This document shows positions 1 through 8,179 of a DNA stretch of 64,000 nt, piece by piece. Position 1 is the first letter of the stretch. The number at the start of each line of letters is the position of its first letter. The translations under genes were made by a program, and so were the position numbers. The notes under the pieces were generated by a model. The model searched no databases. It saw only the letters and a list, made by a program, of their open reading frames with translations, and was not told the DNA's origin. This DNA comes from Glycomyces luteolus (GTDB taxonomy: Bacteria; Actinomycetota; Actinomycetes; Mycobacteriales; Micromonosporaceae), in contig NZ_JAPZVP010000003.1 of the NCBI RefSeq assembly GCF_027622875.1, forward strand, positions 68,627-132,626, written 5' to 3'.

Positions 1-378
1 GCCGTCGAGGATGAGGCGCACGAGCGGGGCGACGACGTCCTCGATCGGCTCGTCGAACAGGCCGGTCTCGTGGAAGGCGGTGTCGAAGGCCGTGAGCAGC
101 GCGAGGTGCCGGTCGAAGACGCCGCACATGGTTTCGAGCGCCTGCCGCAGCCGCTCGCGCCCGGTGCCGGTGGCGGTCAGGACGGGCCACAGCGAGGCGC
201 GGTAGTCGAGGAGGAGGCGCCGGATGAGGGCGCGGCGCAGTTCCTCCTTGCCGCCGATCTGGCGCCAGAGGGTGGCGCGGGAGACGCCGGCGCGGTCGGC
301 GACGTCGCCCATGGTGAGCCGGTCCCAGCCGGTCGTTCCGAGCACGTCGGTGGCGGCGGCCAGCAGCTTCTCGTCCAT
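1..378 (-). CDS. TetR-family transcriptional regulator (C-terminus outside the window)
   Basis: The reading frame starts at an ATG whose first base is 378 and runs unbroken off the left edge, giving 126 residues. The N-terminus begins MDEKLLAAATDVLG and contains a TetR helix-turn-helix at about residues 22-45 (key run DVADRAGVSRATLWRQIGGK), followed by the start of the helical ligand-binding domain. It is divergently transcribed from the MFS exporter that starts at 462, with only 83 bp between the two starts, the usual arrangement for a drug-responsive repressor and its efflux pump. Repression of the pump is an inference from this context and from the palindrome at 416-432. The ligand cannot be guessed. 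Confidence 0.85.
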   Translation of the reverse strand, partial: MDEKLLAAATDVLGTTGWDRLTMGDVADRAGVSRATLWRQIGGKEELRRALIRRLLLDYRASLWPVLTATGTGRERLRQALETMCGVFDRHLALLTAFDTAFHETGLFDEPIEDVVAPLVRLILDG

Positions 379-415
379 CGTGGTCCCTCCGTGCGCGTGC
401 AGCGCGATCTTCCCA

Positions 416-432
416 TGAAACACCATGTTGCA
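416..432. promoter_or_regulatory. Candidate TetR operator overlapping the MFS promoter
   Basis: TGAAACA-CCA-TGTTGCA is an inverted repeat with 6 of 7 arm positions matching. It overlaps TTGCAC (428-433), which serves as a -35 with a 16-bp spacer to TATCAT (450-455). That -10 ends 6 bp before the MFS ATG at 462, so the mRNA is probably leaderless. An operator on the -35 fits simple repression by the divergent TetR protein. Confidence 0.5.
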
Positions 433-461
433 CCGATTGGAACGGTCGGTATCATCAGAGC

Positions 462-1724
462 ATGTCCCTTCGGCACCACCTGGTCGACACCACCCCCCTG
501 CGGATCAGCCGCGACTTCCGCTGGCTCTACATCGGACGCACCGGCCTCCTGGTGGGCGCCATGCTCACCGAGACCGCCCTGATCTGGCAGATCTACCAGC
601 TCAGCGGCTCCAACCTCGCCGTCGGCGCGGCCGCCGCCTCCGGCGGCATCGGCATCGTCGCCGGGCTCCTCGTCGGCGGCGTCCTCGCCGACCGCTTCGA
701 CCGGCGCCGCATCCTCGTCACCGTGCGGGTGCCGGGGCTCCTGGTCGCCTTGGCGCTCTTGGTGAACGCCCTCCAGGACGAGCCGCTGCTGTGGTTCCTG
801 TTCGCGGCCGTCGTCGCGGACACCTTCCTCGCCGGGCTCAGCATCCCCGCCTCGTTCGCGGCCGTCCCGTCCCTCGTCGGCCAGGAGAACGTCGCCAGCG
901 CCTCGGCCCTCAACGGCCTCACCGGCCAGCTGACGGGCGTCGCCGGTCCGGCCCTCGCGGGCGTCGTCATCGCCGCGGGCGGCACCGAATGGTGCTACGG
1001 CCTCAACGTGGTCGGGTTCGCGGTCTTCGCCGTGGCGATGATCTTCGTCGGCCCGATGCCGCCCGACCACGGCGGCGAGGAGGGCAAGGAGGCGGACTCG
1101 TACTCGCTGCGGGACGCGTTCGCCTTCGTGCGGCGCAACAAGATCGTGGCCGGGGTGCTGCTCATCGACATCATGCCGATGCTGTTCGCGTACCCGAAGG
1201 GCCTGTTCCCGGCGCTCGCGACGGAGCAGTTCCACGGCGGGGCGGTCGCGTTCGGCCTGCTCTCGGCGGCGGCCGGGGTCGGCGCGTTCCTCGCCGCCGC
1301 GTTCAGCGGGAAGGTCACCAAGACGAAGCGGCCCGGCTTCGTCGTGGTCATCGCGGCGAGCCTGTGGGGCGCGGCGATGGTCGGGCTCGCGCTGTCGCCC
1401 TGGCTCGCATTGGGACTGGTGTTCCTGGCGGTCTCGGGCGCGAGCGACCTCGTCTCGGAGGTGCTGCGCACGGGCCTGCTCCAGAACCACACGCCGGACC
1501 GGCTGCGCGGGCGCGTCACGAGCCTGTGGCTGGCGCAGGCGACGTTCTCACCGGCACTGGGCAACCTGCAGGCGGGGGCGCTCGCGGGGCCGCTGGGGCT
1601 CGGCGGCGCGATCCTCGCGGGAGGTGTCGCGTGCGTCGCCGGTGTGGCGGTCGTCGGCTGGCGGCTCCCGGCGTTCCGGCGCGCGACGATGGAGGCGCCG
1701 CGGCCGGAGCCCGCGGCGGTCTGA
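462..1724 (+). CDS. Major facilitator superfamily exporter (EntS/MFS_3-like)
   Basis: This 420-residue protein has about twelve hydrophobic segments and the MFS loop 2-3 signature (LADRFDRRRILV, about residues 80-91). Overall it resembles the MFS_3 group of proton-driven exporters, which includes EntS-like siderophore and drug pumps. The start is the ATG at 462. No Shine-Dalgarno is visible and the -10 lies 6 bp upstream, consistent with leaderless translation. Divergent pairing with a TetR gene points to inducible efflux of a toxic compound or metabolite. The substrate is unknown. A short 10-bp gap separates its stop from the convergent gene at 1735. Confidence 0.85.
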   Translation: MSLRHHLVDTTPLRISRDFRWLYIGRTGLLVGAMLTETALIWQIYQLSGSNLAVGAAAASGGIGIVAGLLVGGVLADRFDRRRILVTVRVPGLLVALALLVNALQDEPLLWFLFAAVVADTFLAGLSIPASFAAVPSLVGQENVASASALNGLTGQLTGVAGPALAGVVIAAGGTEWCYGLNVVGFAVFAVAMIFVGPMPPDHGGEEGKEADSYSLRDAFAFVRRNKIVAGVLLIDIMPMLFAYPKGLFPALATEQFHGGAVAFGLLSAAAGVGAFLAAAFSGKVTKTKRPGFVVVIAASLWGAAMVGLALSPWLALGLVFLAVSGASDLVSEVLRTGLLQNHTPDRLRGRVTSLWLAQATFSPALGNLQAGALAGPLGLGGAILAGGVACVAGVAVVGWRLPAFRRATMEAPRPEPAAV

Positions 1725-1734
1725 GGAGGCGGCC

Positions 1735-2745
1735 CTAGTACGGGTTGTCGCCGTTGCCGATGCCGAGTACCGGCAGGTACATGCGCTCGCCGTCGGCGGT
1801 GAACCCGTCGTAGACGATGTCGAACAGGTCTTGGATACCGAAGGCGCGCAGGGCGTCGACCATCATGTGCGCGGCCTGGTTGGTGGCGGTGCGGTCGGTG
1901 GAGTTGAAGCTCCGCGACCAGTTCGGCTGCGTGCCGCTGGGGGCGCGGAAGCCCATGCTCGGCAGGTTCGACAGGCCCGAGCGCCAGGCGCCGCTCACGG
2001 CGGCGCTCGCTTCGACGCGGAGACCGCCGTCGACGAACGCGGCCACGTACCGCGCCGACCAGTCGCCGGTGCGCAGGAGCACGGTGCCGGCGGTGTCGAC
2101 CACGGGCACGTCGGCGGCCATGTCGGCCAGGAGCGAGGAGAGCCGCTCGGTGAACTCGCCCATGTCCTGGCAGGCGGGTTCGGGCGGGCGCTGGCCGGTG
2201 CGGGCGTAGGCGGCCCAGCCGGAGATGTCGCCCTTGCCGACGGCGTGCGCCTCGAGCTGCTCGAAGAGCTCGGGCGAGAGGAGCCGGAGCGTGACGCCGC
2301 CGTGGAAGCGGCGCAGGTGCAGCTCGAAGATGAGGCCGTCGCGGTACCAGCGGATCCACGGGCCGCCGTCGCCGCCGCGGATCTCGGGGGCGCCGAGCTC
2401 GCTCATCATGGTGCGCAGCACTTCGCGGAAGATGAGGGTGCGGTGCTGCTCGCCTTGGCGGCCGCGTTCGGCGGAGCGCAGGACCATGACCTCGATGGAG
2501 TAGAAGTCGGCGCGTCCCGCGATCGGGGTCTGGGGCGGGACGGAGTCGGCGATGGCGTTGCCGGTGTCGTAGCCGGTCTCGGCCCGCCACATGCCGATGT
2601 CGACCTCTGCGGAGCGGACCTGCCAGCCGAGGTCGGTCATGGCCCGCTGCAGGTCCGCCTTGTTCCAGCGCCCGAAATCGGTCTTTCTCGCCCGGCGGAG
2701 CAGGTCGACGAGTTGCGCTTCACTGATCCGGTGTGTGCCGAGCAT
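1735..2745 (-). CDS. Conserved-looking protein of unknown function
   Basis: I do not recognise a family for this 336-residue soluble protein. It has no signal peptide and no membrane segment. The N-terminal 40 residues are charged and helical (SEAQLVDLLRRARKTDFGRW), the middle is mixed alpha/beta, and the C-terminus ends in a tyrosine-rich stretch (IGNGDNPY). Codon usage is strongly GC3-biased like the neighbours, so it is a real coding frame. It stands alone, convergent with the MFS gene and divergent from the DUF3159 gene, with 111 bp of upstream sequence that includes an iron-box-like palindrome at 2808-2826. Confidence 0.6.
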   Translation of the reverse strand: MLGTHRISEAQLVDLLRRARKTDFGRWNKADLQRAMTDLGWQVRSAEVDIGMWRAETGYDTGNAIADSVPPQTPIAGRADFYSIEVMVLRSAERGRQGEQHRTLIFREVLRTMMSELGAPEIRGGDGGPWIRWYRDGLIFELHLRRFHGGVTLRLLSPELFEQLEAHAVGKGDISGWAAYARTGQRPPEPACQDMGEFTERLSSLLADMAADVPVVDTAGTVLLRTGDWSARYVAAFVDGGLRVEASAAVSGAWRSGLSNLPSMGFRAPSGTQPNWSRSFNSTDRTATNQAAHMMVDALRAFGIQDLFDIVYDGFTADGERMYLPVLGIGNGDNPY

Positions 2746-2807
2746 CCGTTACCGTGCCAATCCGTCCGTAGGTGGGGCTGCGGGCGAAACCCGGCGTGCC
2801 ACTGCGG

Positions 2808-2826
2808 TTAGGGTAGCCTTGCCTGC
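2808..2826. promoter_or_regulatory. IdeR/DtxR-like iron box
   Basis: The 19-mer TTAGGGTAGCCTTGCCTGC matches about 13 of 19 positions of the actinobacterial IdeR/DtxR consensus TTAGGTTAGGCTAACCTAA; the left half-site is nearly perfect and the right one is weak. It lies 30 bp upstream of the DUF3159 start and about 60 bp upstream of the divergent gene ending at 1735. Iron control of either gene is an inference. Confidence 0.4.
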
Positions 2827-2856
2827 GGTAGCGGGTCGAGAGGTGAGGGTTGGCAG

Positions 2857-3540
2857 TTGTCCGATACTGTGCGGCAAGACACGCTCGTCAGCCTACTAGG
2901 CGGCAAGCGCGGCGCATTCGACGCCACCGCCCCAGTGGTGGTGTTCATCCTCACCTGGATGCTGTCCGGGAACTCGATCGCTTGGGCCGCAGCGGCGGCG
3001 CTCCTCTCTGCGGGGGTGATCGCGATCGTCCGGCTGCGGCAGCGCCAGAAGCCACGGGCGGTGATCCTCGGCCTTCTGAGCGTCGCGGTCGCGTGCCTGA
3101 TCGTCCTCTACACCGGACGCGCGCAGGACATCCTCCTCCCCCGCATCGTCTCCAACGCCGCCAGCGCCCTCGTCTGGGCGGGATTCATCGTCTTCCGCCG
3201 CCCGCTCCTCGGCCTCATCGTGGGCGGCCTCCTCGGCCAGAAGACCCGGTGGCGGCGCGACCCGGACCTGCTGCGCGCCTATAGCGCGGCGTCCTGGGTC
3301 TGGGTCGCGATGTACACCCTCCGCGTGGCGATCCTGACCCCGTTCTGGAACAGCGACGAGGAACGCCTAGCGGTCGTCGCGGGCGGCGTGGCCCAGGTGG
3401 CGCTCTCGTGGCCGCTGCTCGTCCTCTGCCTCATCGTGAGCGGCTGGGTCATCCGCGTGATCCTCCCGAAGGACCACCCGGGCATCAGGCACCCCGTGGA
3501 TCCGGCGGGGGCCCAAGCACCGGAGAAGTCCGCGCCGTAA
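2857..3540 (+). CDS. DUF3159-type integral membrane protein
   Basis: The 227-residue product is almost entirely hydrophobic, with six or so predicted membrane helices and a short charged tail. Its pattern (LVSLLGGKRGAFDATAPVVVF near the N-terminus, then a RRPLLG loop and a W-rich fifth helix) matches the actinobacterial DUF3159 family of unknown role. I chose the TTG at 2857 as start because the strong purine run GAGGTGAGGG lies about 8 bp upstream and the first residues (SDTVRQDTLVSLLGG) fit the family. It is monocistronic and preceded by the iron-box-like palindrome. Function unknown; the family is usually described only as membrane-spanning. Confidence 0.7.
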   Translation: MSDTVRQDTLVSLLGGKRGAFDATAPVVVFILTWMLSGNSIAWAAAAALLSAGVIAIVRLRQRQKPRAVILGLLSVAVACLIVLYTGRAQDILLPRIVSNAASALVWAGFIVFRRPLLGLIVGGLLGQKTRWRRDPDLLRAYSAASWVWVAMYTLRVAILTPFWNSDEERLAVVAGGVAQVALSWPLLVLCLIVSGWVIRVILPKDHPGIRHPVDPAGAQAPEKSAP

Positions 3541-3643
3541 CGCGGTTCCCTTCCGCCCCAACCGAAACGAATTCCGGTCGGTTTCGCGACAGAGCGCGTT
3601 TCGCTGACCCGGGCTCGTTGTGTGCACCAATACACTCAACTAC

Positions 3644-4354
3644 ATGGAATCCCGTAGTCAGGTTCTGTGGAATCCTCTATTGAGCGATGAGGACCAGGAC
3701 GCACTGAAACCGGAGGCGCACGCGGTCTCGTACCCGCGGGGCGCGACGCTCATGAAGATCAACGAGCATTCGGATTACGTGGTCTATCTCCGCTCGGGCC
3801 ATGTGAAGTCCTGCATTCCGGGAACGATCTTCGGCATCCACGGACCGGGCTCGATGATCGGCGAGCTGGCTCCGCTCACCGGCGAGCCGAGGGCCGCCGA
3901 TCTGGTCGCGCTGACGCCCATCGACGTCCTGCACATCCCCGGCGACGTCTTCCTCAAGCTCCTCCAGTCGAATCCCCGGATTCACCTTGCGTTGACGAGA
4001 CGGCTCGCGAAGCGGGTCCGCGAGCTGGGCGAGGTCCAGGAGGAATCATTCCTGACGAGCGAACGGCGACTCGCCCGGGCGATGCTCCGGATCATCGACT
4101 CAGGCCTCGGCACGGAGGGAGCCGACGGCCTCACGATCGCCGGCTTCAGCCAGGCGGACCTGGCTGATCTGGCTCGCATCTCCCGGGAATCGGTCTCCGG
4201 GGTGCTCAAGCAGTTCAAAGCCAGGGGCACCGTCTCAACGGGTAGGGAGCGGTTCATCATCCACGACACGGCGACGATCGAGGCGCTGGCCATGCGCCGG
4301 GATCGTTCCGTCATCTACACCCGAAACGGACTGATCCGCGATGTCGAACTTTGA
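3644..4354 (+). CDS. Crp/Fnr-family regulator with cyclic-nucleotide-binding domain
   Basis: The 236-residue protein has an N-terminal cNMP-binding beta-barrel (about residues 10-115) that keeps the phosphate-binding cassette pattern: G73-E74 in SMIGELAPLTGE followed by R83-A84-A85. A long dimerisation helix follows (about 120-150), then a Crp-type winged helix-turn-helix (FSQADLADLARISRESVSGVLKQFK, about 170-193). The cassette suggests it binds a cyclic or small nucleotide rather than an iron-sulfur cluster; no Fnr cysteines are present. Start: ATG 3644, with TACACT 7 bp upstream as a leaderless -10; an in-frame GTG at 3620 would add 8 residues. Its 3' end overlaps the next gene by 14 bp, so it heads a three-gene cassette whose G+C is lower than the surroundings. 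Confidence 0.8.
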   Translation: MESRSQVLWNPLLSDEDQDALKPEAHAVSYPRGATLMKINEHSDYVVYLRSGHVKSCIPGTIFGIHGPGSMIGELAPLTGEPRAADLVALTPIDVLHIPGDVFLKLLQSNPRIHLALTRRLAKRVRELGEVQEESFLTSERRLARAMLRIIDSGLGTEGADGLTIAGFSQADLADLARISRESVSGVLKQFKARGTVSTGRERFIIHDTATIEALAMRRDRSVIYTRNGLIRDVEL

Positions 4355-4517
4355 CCTCAACACACTCGAGCTCCTGGTGGCGATTGTCGGCTCGGTCGCC
4401 GCCGTCGTGGGTGTGGTAATTCAGTTCAGGTCGAACAGGCCGGAGAAGCAGCAAGCGCGACAACGTCAGGCCCTCCCGGAACCGACCGACCATGCAGATG
4501 GGAAACCTTCGAAGTGA
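4341..4517 (+). CDS. 58-aa single-pass membrane peptide
   Basis: ATG at 4341 lies inside the last codons of the Crp-type gene (14-bp overlap) and the stop at 4515-4517 overlaps the GTG start of the next gene. The product starts MSNFDLNTLELL, then has one hydrophobic helix (VAIVGSVAAVVGVVIQF, about residues 13-29), then a basic, glutamine-rich cytoplasmic tail (SNRPEKQQARQRQ...). Interlocking overlaps on both sides imply translational coupling and a fixed ratio with its neighbours. No family is recognised. A membrane anchor or small effector/partner protein is the simplest reading. Confidence 0.65.
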   Translation: MSNFDLNTLELLVAIVGSVAAVVGVVIQFRSNRPEKQQARQRQALPEPTDHADGKPSK

Positions 4518-5026
4518 ACCGCGCTCGAAGCGAGGTCTTGAACGGTTTCGAGCTGATCGAAATGCTTCACCGCCATGTCCCATCGGACTTCAGTCCCGAC
4601 GACTTCGTGATCGCGGGAAGCGCCCGCCTCGGCGCCGGCGGCATCACGACCCCGCGCTTCACCGACCTCGACCTGCTAGCCCGGCCTGGCAGCAAGACCT
4701 GGCAGAGAGCTCTTGAACTCGCATTCGAGCATGCCTCTGAATACGAGAACGCACCGCTGAGGATCAGCACCTACACCGGGGCGAAAATCGCCCTCCTCTA
4801 TGGCGGTGCAATTGAAGTAAGCGAGACCTGGGTGCTCCCTGGAAGCGATACGGACGAGCTCCTGGACACGGCGGAGCAGATCGATGGACTGAAGTACCTG
4901 CCGCTCAGAGAGGTCGTCGCCTACAAGCTCATCATGAACCGGCGCAAGGACTTCACCGACTTGGCGGCGATCTGCGGCCGCCCGCAGCCCAGCGATGGAA
5001 GGTTCCCGATCACCAGCGAACTATAG
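4514..5026 (+). CDS. Nucleotidyltransferase-like protein (AbiEii/MNT-type fold)
   Basis: The 170-residue protein has the hallmark of the polymerase-beta NTase fold: G35-S36 followed by D51-L52-D53 (key residues GS...TDLDLL), with E101 in the strand IEVS as a possible third carboxylate. The C-terminal segment VVAYKLIMNRRKDFTDLAAI resembles the K-x-x-RxKD-x-x-D region of AbiEii-like and related standalone nucleotidyltransferases. It starts at GTG 4514, overlapping the preceding stop (GTGA). Such proteins modify tRNA or proteins in some toxin-antitoxin systems, but the family is broad and no activity is proven here. The combination with a Crp-type sensor and a membrane peptide is unusual. Confidence 0.65.
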   Translation: MNRARSEVLNGFELIEMLHRHVPSDFSPDDFVIAGSARLGAGGITTPRFTDLDLLARPGSKTWQRALELAFEHASEYENAPLRISTYTGAKIALLYGGAIEVSETWVLPGSDTDELLDTAEQIDGLKYLPLREVVAYKLIMNRRKDFTDLAAICGRPQPSDGRFPITSEL

Positions 5027-5103
5027 AAACTGTTGTCCAGCAGCGGAACTGTCGATGCTGGCTGCGTTGGCTCTCGGGTGCGCGGGCAATGGCCTGCTTT
5101 GCC

Positions 5104-5121
5104 ATCGCCGCTCATGGCGAT
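5104..5121 (+). terminator. Weak hairpin after the nucleotidyltransferase gene
   Basis: ATCGCC-GCTCAT-GGCGAT forms a 6-bp stem with no following T-run. It sits in the 150-bp gap between the cassette and the convergent hydrolase gene, so it may end either transcript. Confidence 0.3.
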
Positions 5122-5176
5122 AGGCGCGTCCGGTTGAGCGGTGTCAGGCAGTGCTCCGCTCGGTGAGTGGGCTGAG

Positions 5177-5857
5177 CTAGGCGATGAACTCGGTGAGCTT
5201 CGCCGTGAAGAGGTCCGGGAACTGGAGGTTCCAGATGTGCCCCGCGTCGGGGATGACGTCGAGCTTGGCGCCCGGGATGGTGGCGGCGAGTTCTGCGGCG
5301 GGTTTGAGGTTCTCTTTGTCCGTGGCGCCGCAGAGGACGAGGGTGGGGATCGCGAGGTCGGCGAGGCGGGGGCGGAGGTCGAGGGCGCCGAGTTCGGTGA
5401 GGCCGGTGATGAAGGCCTGCTTGCCGGCGGTGCGGAGGTCGGCTTTGGCCTGGGGCTTGTGTTCGGGGCGGCCTCCGGCGTACATGCCTGACATGAGGGC
5501 GGTGATCATGCCGGTCGGCATGAGGCGCATGAGGTTGCGTTGGAGGCCGACGCCGGGCGCGTGGGCGGCGCCGCCGGAGAGGACGAGGGTCGCGACCCGG
5601 GAGGGGTCGTCGAGGGCCGCGAGCATGGCGACGGTGGCGCCGACGGAGATGCCCACGAGGTGGACCGGTTCGGGTTCGGCGGCGATGAGGTCGGCGACCG
5701 CGAAGGCCGCGGGTTCGAGGCCGAAGGGGCCGGGCGCGTCGCCGTGGCCCGGGAGGTCGGGGGCGAGCACCTTATAGCGCTCGCCGAGCGCCGCGACCTG
5801 GGGCTGCCAGGCGCGGGCGCTCGAACCGAGGGCGTGGACGAAGACGATCGTGGACAT
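5177..5857 (-). CDS. Alpha/beta-fold hydrolase
   Basis: This 226-residue protein is a small single-domain alpha/beta hydrolase. The oxyanion strand is VFVHALGSSARAW near the N-terminus, the nucleophile elbow is G69-I70-S71-V72-G73, an acidic residue lies in the LCGATDKENL segment, and H207 in DAGHIWNLQ completes the triad. The cap region is short. Relatives include 3-oxoadipate enol-lactonase-like and lipase-like enzymes, but the substrate cannot be read from the sequence. There is no signal peptide, so it is cytoplasmic. It lies 59 bp downstream of the GH42 gene start-side neighbour on the same strand and may be transcribed separately. Confidence 0.8.
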   Translation of the reverse strand: MSTIVFVHALGSSARAWQPQVAALGERYKVLAPDLPGHGDAPGPFGLEPAAFAVADLIAAEPEPVHLVGISVGATVAMLAALDDPSRVATLVLSGGAAHAPGVGLQRNLMRLMPTGMITALMSGMYAGGRPEHKPQAKADLRTAGKQAFITGLTELGALDLRPRLADLAIPTLVLCGATDKENLKPAAELAATIPGAKLDVIPDAGHIWNLQFPDLFTAKLTEFIA

Positions 5858-5916
5858 CAGGGGCTCCTCAGTGGGTGCTGTGGGATCCCTGTGACACTAG
5901 TCGATCCGTGCGACAT

Positions 5917-7908
5917 TCAGACTTCGCGAATCACCGCGCACTCGCCGGGTTTGAGGGAGAGCATCGGGGCCCAGGCCTTGCCGGTGAGGAGGTTGCGACC
6001 CGCGGCGGGGACCTTGGCGGGGACCTTGCCGTGGTTGATCGCGAAGACGTAGCTGCGGCCGTCCTCATGGGAGCGGCGGACCAGTTCGAGCTCGGCCGGG
6101 GCTCCCGGGAAGTCGGGCGCGACGCCGATGCGGTCGAAGAACGGGTCGAGCTCCGTGAGCCGCGTGGCGAGGTACCAGACGTCGCCCCGGCCGAGCTTGC
6201 GGCGGAAGACGGCCCCGGTCTCCGGGTAGCCCTTGAAGGAGGCGACCGTCTCGGCGTCCGTCGCGTGGGCGACCTCCGACCAGGTCGCACCCGCCCAGCC
6301 GTTGTCCAGGGCCGCGGTCTCGCCTTCCCAGAGCGGGAGGAACTCCTCGATGCGCACGCCCACAAGGTCCCCCAGCCCTCCGGGGAGGCCGGGGAGGACG
6401 CGGTCATTGCCGTCCACAATGCCCGAGTACGGGCCGACGACGAGGGTGCCGCCGCCTTCGACGTAGGCGCGGAGGTTCGCGTCGTCCTCGAGGAGGTACA
6501 GGTGCGGCGCGAAGACGTACTCGTAGCCGCTGAGGTCCCATCCGGGGTTCGCGAGGTCGGTGGCGACGCCGCGCCGCCAGAGCGATGCGTGCCAGCGCCG
6601 CAGCTCCGGGTAGGTGTCCATGTCGGAGGACGGCTGCCCGGGGGTCTTCGCGGCCCAGACCGAGTTGAAGTCGAGGAGGATCGCCGTCCGTGCGTCGACG
6701 GTGGAGCCCTTGACTTCGGCGAGGTCCCCCAGCCAGGCGCCGAGCTGCTTGATCTCGCGGAAGACCCTGGAGTCGGCGCCGCCGTGCGGCACCATCGCCG
6801 AGTGGTAGCGCTCGGCGCCGGAGTGGGAGGCCCGCCATTGGAAGAACATGGCGCCTTCGGAGCCGCGGGCGACGTAGGAGAGCGAGTGGCGCATCAGCTC
6901 GCCCGGTTGCTTGGGGAAGCCGCCGCGGCGCCAGGCCGAGGAGTTCGCTGCCTGCTCCATAAGGAGCCAGGGGCCGCCCGCGGCGAGGCCGCGGGAGGCG
7001 TCGGCGCCGAAGGCGGCCTGGATCGACCAGGGAATGCCGTCGACCTGTTCGGGGATGAGGTAGTGGTCGGTGGCGACGAGCCGGTTCGGGCCGGTCACGT
7101 GCTCGCCCCAGCGGTGGTAGTCGAGGTCGCTGAAGTTGCCGGTGACCATGAGGTTCGTGGTGATCGGCTTGTCGGGGCTGTGCTCGGCGATCGCGTCGGC
7201 CTCGGAGCGGAAGAGTTTCAGGAGCGCGTCGGAGCAGAACCGCTGCCAGTCGAGGACGAGGGCGGGGTTCGGGGTCTCGGCGCAGACGCGCGGGGGCAGC
7301 ACCTGCGACCAGTCGCTGTAGGTCTGGGACCAGAAGGTGGTGCCCCAGGCGCGGTTGAGGCCGTCGAGGGCGCCGTGGCGCTCCCGGAGCCAGTCGCGGA
7401 ACGCGGCGGCGGAGGCGTCGCAGAAGCAGGCCCGGTAGTACTCGTTGCCGACGTGCCACATGGCGAGCGCGGGGTGGTCCGCGTAGCGTTCGGCGAGCTT
7501 CGAGGCCATCTCGACGACGGCGGCCTGGTAGACCGGGGAGTTCGGGCAGTATTCGGCGCGGGCCCCGGAGTTCAGGGTGATGCCTTCGGCGTTGACCGGG
7601 AGGGTCTCGGGGTGGGCCTGCGAGAACCACGGCGGCGGCGACGCGGTCGAGGTGGCCAGGTCGGCCTTGATCCCGCCCGCCGCGAGGAGGTCCATGATGG
7701 CGTCGAGCCGCCCGAAATCCCACTCCCCCGGGCCGGGGTTGATGCTCGCCCAGGAGAAGACGTTGACGGTGGCGACATTGACGCCGGCCTCCTGCATGAG
7801 GCGGACGTCCTCGTCCCAGACCTCGCGTGGCCACTGCTCGGGGTTGTAGTCACCGCCGAAGGCGAGGCCTTCGACGGTGGGGATGATGTCGGTGTTCGGA
7901 TGTGCCAT
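5917..7908 (-). CDS. GH42 beta-galactosidase
   Basis: The 663-residue protein opens with the GH42 TIM barrel (FGGDYNPEQWP at about residues 18-27; SWASINPGPGEWDF at 52-65). The acid/base glutamate is E156 in WHVGNEYY, and the nucleophile is the glutamate of LLMEQAANSSAW near residue 316. After the barrel come the trimerisation domain and a small C-terminal beta domain. The length is normal for the family. It hydrolyses terminal beta-galactosides such as galacto-oligosaccharides or plant galactan fragments. No signal peptide is present, so it acts in the cytoplasm on imported sugar. A LacI-type palindrome lies about 50 bp upstream (7959-7971), suggesting sugar-responsive repression; no LacI gene is in the window. 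Confidence 0.92.
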   Translation of the reverse strand: MAHPNTDIIPTVEGLAFGGDYNPEQWPREVWDEDVRLMQEAGVNVATVNVFSWASINPGPGEWDFGRLDAIMDLLAAGGIKADLATSTASPPPWFSQAHPETLPVNAEGITLNSGARAEYCPNSPVYQAAVVEMASKLAERYADHPALAMWHVGNEYYRACFCDASAAAFRDWLRERHGALDGLNRAWGTTFWSQTYSDWSQVLPPRVCAETPNPALVLDWQRFCSDALLKLFRSEADAIAEHSPDKPITTNLMVTGNFSDLDYHRWGEHVTGPNRLVATDHYLIPEQVDGIPWSIQAAFGADASRGLAAGGPWLLMEQAANSSAWRRGGFPKQPGELMRHSLSYVARGSEGAMFFQWRASHSGAERYHSAMVPHGGADSRVFREIKQLGAWLGDLAEVKGSTVDARTAILLDFNSVWAAKTPGQPSSDMDTYPELRRWHASLWRRGVATDLANPGWDLSGYEYVFAPHLYLLEDDANLRAYVEGGGTLVVGPYSGIVDGNDRVLPGLPGGLGDLVGVRIEEFLPLWEGETAALDNGWAGATWSEVAHATDAETVASFKGYPETGAVFRRKLGRGDVWYLATRLTELDPFFDRIGVAPDFPGAPAELELVRRSHEDGRSYVFAINHGKVPAKVPAAGRNLLTGKAWAPMLSLKPGECAVIREV

Positions 7909-7958
7909 TACGGCTGGCCCTTCGGTGCTCGGATGGTCATCGCCGGACGATTGACAAC

Positions 7959-7971
7959 GGTTTCGGAAAGC
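7959..7971. promoter_or_regulatory. LacI-type operator candidate upstream of the GH42 gene
   Basis: GGTTTCGGAAAGC is an odd-centred inverted repeat (TTTC-G-GAAA core with outer G/C). It sits 51 bp upstream of the beta-galactosidase ATG, on the coding side of its probable promoter. The 293-bp gap 7909-8201 holds nothing else beyond the repeat motif at 8180-8202. Confidence 0.35.
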
Positions 7972-8179
7972 GCATTCAGGATTGTGCCCCGACTATCCCC
8001 CGCAAGTCAAGCTCTTCGGCGCGCACACAGCGCGAGCCGCCCGCCAACGGATCTCGCCGGTCTTGCAGCGGTCCTCGGGGCAGGCGCGGCGGCGCGCGAA
8101 CGCGCACGGCGGGTTCAGGATCCTGCCCTTGCGGCCATTCAGCGAAGGATCCGGGATCGGCACCGCCGCCTCGATATAC

